Below the pieces are notes generated by a model, which searched no databases, was not told the origin of the DNA, and saw only the letters and a list, made by a program, of their open reading frames with translations. Source: Kangiellaceae bacterium (lineage in GTDB: Bacteria > Pseudomonadota > Gammaproteobacteria > Enterobacterales > Kangiellaceae). Taken from it: DNA of 55,529 nucleotides. Positions 52,482-55,529 of the stretch are shown here, one piece after another. The translations under genes and the position numbers were made by a program. Every line of letters starts with the position of its first letter. Positions within the stretch are counted from its first letter, which is position 1. Where the stretch lies: positions 1 to 55,529 of the forward strand of contig JAPHTP010000008.1 of NCBI GenBank assembly GCA_026196875.1, in the 5' to 3' direction.

Positions 52482-53495
52482 ATGTGGCGTAACAAGCTAT
52501 TATGGGCGATAGGGTTAACCGCCGTTGTTTCATTTGGACAGGTCGTATCAGCAGCAGACAAAGGTGTCGCCGCGAAGGTGTTAGGCGAGGAGATCAAATA
52601 TAGCGATCTCGAAAAAGGCAATCGCCTCGAGATCTATCAAGCCAAGAAAAAACTGCACGAACTTCAAAATGCTGAACTGAGAGAAATGCTAATTGATAAG
52701 CTGATTGCAGCTGATCCGCGCAGTAAAGGGATCACAGTTGATCAGTATATATCGCAGTTTGTTATTAATCCTGTTGCTGTTTCGAATGAACAAGTCGATA
52801 CTTTCATAAAAAATCGGCGTATTCCGCAAGATAAAATCAATACCAATTTAAAAGAGCAGGCGCGAAGATATCTTATGCAACTGCAAGTTGGTGAACAAAT
52901 TGATCAATGGCTAGAGGCGCAAGTTAAAAAGCACAAAGTAACAATTAATTTACAAGAACCGCTAGAACCGCGTTTTGATGTCGATATTTCAGATGCGGCA
53001 GTGCGTGGTGGCAAAAATGCCAAAGTTACTATTGTGGAATTTTCTGATTTTGAATGTCCGTATTGTCAAAAGGCCAATGATACTCTTTATATGTTAGACA
53101 GTATTTATGGCGATAAAATAAAAATCGTTTACAAACACTTTCCTTTGTCTTCTATTCACCCACAAGCGCAAAAAGCCGGTGAAGCTTCAGCATGCGCACA
53201 AGAACAGGGAATGGAAAAATTCTGGATTTTTCACGACAAACTTTTCGATAATTACCGCTCGCTTAGCGTCGGCCGCATGAAAGACTTCGCTAAAGAATTA
53301 AGCCTTGATTCAGAAAAATTTAATGAATGTTTAACTTCAGGCAAAATGGCCAACAAAATCGCTCGAGACCTGCAACAGGGATTGGAACTAGGAGTTGAGT
53401 CCACACCAGCTTTCTTTATCAATGGACGGTTTGTGCGTGGTGCATTACCGCTTGAAAATTTTCGTGAGCTCATTGATCAAGAGCTTGCGCAGTAA
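52482..53495 (+). CDS. DsbA-family thiol oxidoreductase with SurA-N-like N-terminal domain
   Basis: A 337-residue exported protein. Signal peptide (LLWAIGLTAVVSFGQVVSAA), then a helical SurA-N/PpiC-like region (about 25-150), then a DsbA/thioredoxin_4 domain with active site FECPYCQKAND and the cis-Pro loop GVESTPAFFINGRFVRG. ATG 52482 is chosen because GGAGA stands before it and the longer TTG form would disturb the signal. The chaperone-like domain fused to a thiol-disulfide domain suggests a periplasmic folding catalyst. The operator-like inverted repeat lies just upstream. Confidence 0.88.
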   Translation: MWRNKLLWAIGLTAVVSFGQVVSAADKGVAAKVLGEEIKYSDLEKGNRLEIYQAKKKLHELQNAELREMLIDKLIAADPRSKGITVDQYISQFVINPVAVSNEQVDTFIKNRRIPQDKINTNLKEQARRYLMQLQVGEQIDQWLEAQVKKHKVTINLQEPLEPRFDVDISDAAVRGGKNAKVTIVEFSDFECPYCQKANDTLYMLDSIYGDKIKIVYKHFPLSSIHPQAQKAGEASACAQEQGMEKFWIFHDKLFDNYRSLSVGRMKDFAKELSLDSEKFNECLTSGKMANKIARDLQQGLELGVESTPAFFINGRFVRGALPLENFRELIDQELAQ

Positions 53496-53547
53496 TTCTA
53501 TGGCTCGTTCGACACTATCGATAGTTCGTTAATTAGGGAACTGAAGG

Positions 53548-54894
53548 TTAGTCAGTTTTGTCGGGCGAATCACCATTATTATTGGTAAACTCAGGGAGGA
53601 GTAGACTGACTTTTAATCCTCCCTGACTGCGATTGTTGATCATAATTTTCCCGCCATGTGCTTCAATAATTTCCCGGCAAAGTGGTAAGCCAAGTCCGGT
53701 TCCACCTGACTTGGTTGAATAAAAGGGAAGCAAAGCATTGGATAAATTCTTATCTGACATTCCTTTCCCTCGATCTTTCACTTTAATTTCAGTTGAACCA
53801 GGCTGTTGATTAAAAGTCACCGTTACCGTATCTGGTTCGGTACCTGATTCATATGCATTTTTGACCAAGTTGATTAGTACTTGCTGCAATTGTGAGGGAT
53901 CGGCATAAAATACAGCATTTTGTGAGTTCGTTTTAAAGTCAAAGTTTCGAATTTTACGTAGATTTTCAAAAAAGCTGCTTGCTTCTATCGCGCTTATTTG
54001 TGGTTTAGGTAACCGCGCGAATTTGGCATAGCCTTCAATAAACTGCTGCAAGTATCTTGCTCGCTCTTCCACCGTCGCAAAAATAGTTTTAAGCTTTTCA
54101 TGTTTTTCCTTTTCACTTAATAATTGTCCTGAATGTGCAAGCGATGAAATCGGCGCAAGTGAATTATTTAGTTCGTGACTGATCAAACGAATAACTTTTT
54201 TCCAAATATTGACCTCCTGGCGATTGATTTCTTTGGTTAGTACTTTGAACAGATATAGATGATGTACTTTTCCGTTTAATAGAAAGCGATTTTGAGTCAG
54301 GTGATAAGTTTCATTGTTTTTGTCCTGCTCTACAGTAAACAGCCCATTTAATCCTGATTCGACCGATTGAGTAAAAGGTGAAGGGAGTTTCTCTAGCAGT
54401 GCGTGAAATTTTAAGCCGTTAATTGCTTTGCCCTGATTTACCAGTTTTCGAGCTGCATTATTGCTATAAATTATCGACTTGCTTTCGTCGATTAGCATGA
54501 GCGCAAGTGGGGTCGTTTGGATCACCGTATCAAGTAGCAATTCACGTTGATAAATATAGAGTCTCTCACTCCTTAAGGTTTCACTGACTTTATTGTATGT
54601 ATCAACCAAACCTCCCAACTCATCATTGCGCGTCTTAGCGATAGACACACTGAAGTCGTTGTCTAAAAAGTTATGAAAACCATCGGTTAGCGCCATCAAT
54701 ATGCGGTTGATGGGGTGCATGTAAAAGCGAATGACCCAGACAGTGGCTGGGATAATAACCGTGATAGCTAATAAAGAAGCGAGATAAATATTCTCAAACC
54801 AAAAATGGAACAAGCCGAGCATAAATACAATTGAAACAATCAACACTAATGCGATTAGGGTGACTTGTGCTTCTAAAGATAGCTTAATTCTCAC
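53548..54894 (-). CDS. NtrY-like sensor histidine kinase (second copy)
   Basis: A 448-residue kinase with two TM helices (about 12-30 and 38-57), a HAMP-like segment (61-115), a PAS-like region (about 120-200) and a kinase core with H240 in LISHELNNSLAPISS. HATPase motifs VNLIKNAYES, DRGKGMSDK and GTGLGLPLCREI are present. The C-terminus is Asn/Asp-rich. It follows its sigma-54 regulator with a 38-nt gap. The unusual HELNN box is shared with the kinase at 41000-42355. Confidence 0.93.
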   Translation of the reverse strand: MRIKLSLEAQVTLIALVLIVSIVFMLGLFHFWFENIYLASLLAITVIIPATVWVIRFYMHPINRILMALTDGFHNFLDNDFSVSIAKTRNDELGGLVDTYNKVSETLRSERLYIYQRELLLDTVIQTTPLALMLIDESKSIIYSNNAARKLVNQGKAINGLKFHALLEKLPSPFTQSVESGLNGLFTVEQDKNNETYHLTQNRFLLNGKVHHLYLFKVLTKEINRQEVNIWKKVIRLISHELNNSLAPISSLAHSGQLLSEKEKHEKLKTIFATVEERARYLQQFIEGYAKFARLPKPQISAIEASSFFENLRKIRNFDFKTNSQNAVFYADPSQLQQVLINLVKNAYESGTEPDTVTVTFNQQPGSTEIKVKDRGKGMSDKNLSNALLPFYSTKSGGTGLGLPLCREIIEAHGGKIMINNRSQGGLKVSLLLPEFTNNNGDSPDKTD

Positions 54895-54932
54895 AGCGAA
54901 TGGCCATTTATTTTTTATAGTTAACTACAATC

Positions 54933-55529
54933 TTATTTGGGAATGCCGTATTTGTCCATGCGTCGATACAGTGACTGGCGGCTCATGCCAAGTTGTTTTG
55001 CTGCTTGGGATATATTGTGACGGTTAGATTCAAGGATCTGAATCAGCATTGCCTTATCTGGCTCTGCCGCAGGCTGCTTAATCTGTGTTTCGTGATTAAT
55101 CTGGATCCCGAGATTTTCTATTTGTACCACTCCATCTTGTGCAAGTAAGCAGGCTCTCTTCATTACATTTTCCAACTCACGAACATTTCCTGGCCAATGA
55201 TATTCAGAGAGTACATTTTCCGCTTCATTGGAAAGCTTGATTTGCGGAGGCATAAAGTTTATCGCCAGCGGCAGGATATCATCTTTTCTTTGAACAAGCG
55301 GTGGGACTTTGATCTCAATTACATTTAGCCGGTAGTATAAATCCTCACGAAATGTTCCATTGGCAATGTCATCCAGTAAGTTAGCGTTAGTGGCGCTGAT
55401 CACGCGAACATTTACTTTGCGGGTTTCTGAGCTTCCTAGACGTTCAAACTCTCCTGTTTGCAAAACTCTTAGCAATTTAATCTGTCCTGACAAGGGCAGA
55501 TTCCCAATTTCATCCAGAAAAAGGGTACC
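54933..55529 (-). CDS. Sigma-54-dependent response regulator, C-terminal part (5' end outside window)
   Basis: The frame is open to the window edge (198 residues visible), starting GTLFLDEIGNLPLSGQIK, which is the Walker B region of an NtrC-type AAA+ domain. RLGSSETRKVNVRVISATN and YYRLNVIEIKVPPLVQR follow, then a C-terminal Fis-type HTH (NISQAAKQLGMSRQSLYRR). The receiver, Walker A and GAFTGA loop lie outside the window. It pairs with the kinase at 53548 and is paralogous to the regulator at 42356. By analogy it probably controls a transporter operon to the right. Confidence 0.95.
   Translation of the reverse strand, partial: GTLFLDEIGNLPLSGQIKLLRVLQTGEFERLGSSETRKVNVRVISATNANLLDDIANGTFREDLYYRLNVIEIKVPPLVQRKDDILPLAINFMPPQIKLSNEAENVLSEYHWPGNVRELENVMKRACLLAQDGVVQIENLGIQINHETQIKQPAAEPDKAMLIQILESNRHNISQAAKQLGMSRQSLYRRMDKYGIPK

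Noticed and set aside
1-55529. CRISPR arrays, tRNA/rRNA genes, prophage or intact insertion sequences
   Set aside because: No regularly spaced repeats, tRNA-like folds, rRNA stretches, transposase or phage structural genes were recognised by reading; dedicated tools were not available.

Overview
The window looks like chromosomal DNA of an AT-rich, marine-type gammaproteobacterium. The evidence is the fused ThrA with a thrABC operon, a FabY-type ketoacyl synthase, YaiI and YfcH homologues, a TonB receptor, NtrY/NtrC-like sigma-54 modules and a chromosomal integron remnant. Genus cannot be fixed from sequence alone; an Oceanospirillales/Alteromonadales-like origin (Kangiellaceae, for example) is a guess. 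No tRNA, rRNA, CRISPR array or intact transposon was seen.

Layout. 0-8 kb: the end of a patatin-like lipase, a 7TM diguanylate cyclase, a PPK2 polyphosphate kinase followed by a small Lys/Ala-rich protein, a divergent LysR regulator with two matching operator-like palindromes, a DUF1707/LiaF-like protein, and the yfcH-yaiI pair. 8-14.5 kb: a coiled-coil protein with a clean terminator, then thrABC on the minus strand. thrABC is preceded by an unannotated 57-codon Thr/Ile-rich leader ORF and a terminator/antiterminator pair, a textbook attenuator layout. 14.9-16.7 kb: a DMT exporter divergent from a TetR regulator. 17-24.6 kb: a TonB receptor convergent with a five-gene molybdenum hydroxylase operon (SufU-like scaffold, XdhC, MocA-like, 2Fe-2S subunit, Tat-exported Mo subunit). 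24.8-31.3 kb: a hybrid histidine kinase, then a periplasmic haem cluster (cytochrome c4-like, MauG/CCP-like, beta-helix fused to cytochrome c) divergent from a TlpA-like thioredoxin. 31.3-34.4 kb: fabY divergent from a GlxA-type AraC regulator.

34.4-39.5 kb is the most notable accessory region. A frameshifted, truncated integron integrase lies on the minus strand, followed on the plus strand by a run of small, mostly unknown genes separated by attC-like palindromes. This is a decayed chromosomal integron with a retained cassette array: truncated phosphatase-like, two zinc-ribbon proteins, a small lipoprotein, a two-gene membrane cassette, a methyltransferase and a DUF985 cupin. A serine hydrolase follows.

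41-48.4 kb is an efflux module: periplasmic adaptor, ABC ATPase, MacB/FtsX-type permease, sigma-54 response regulator and histidine kinase. A good sigma-54 promoter lies in front of the adaptor, so the regulator probably drives its own transporter operon. 48.7-51.5 kb holds a second DMT exporter divergent from a MocR-type regulator. The window ends with a four-TM protein, a SurA-N/DsbA-like thiol oxidoreductase and a second, paralogous kinase/sigma-54 regulator pair that runs off the right edge.
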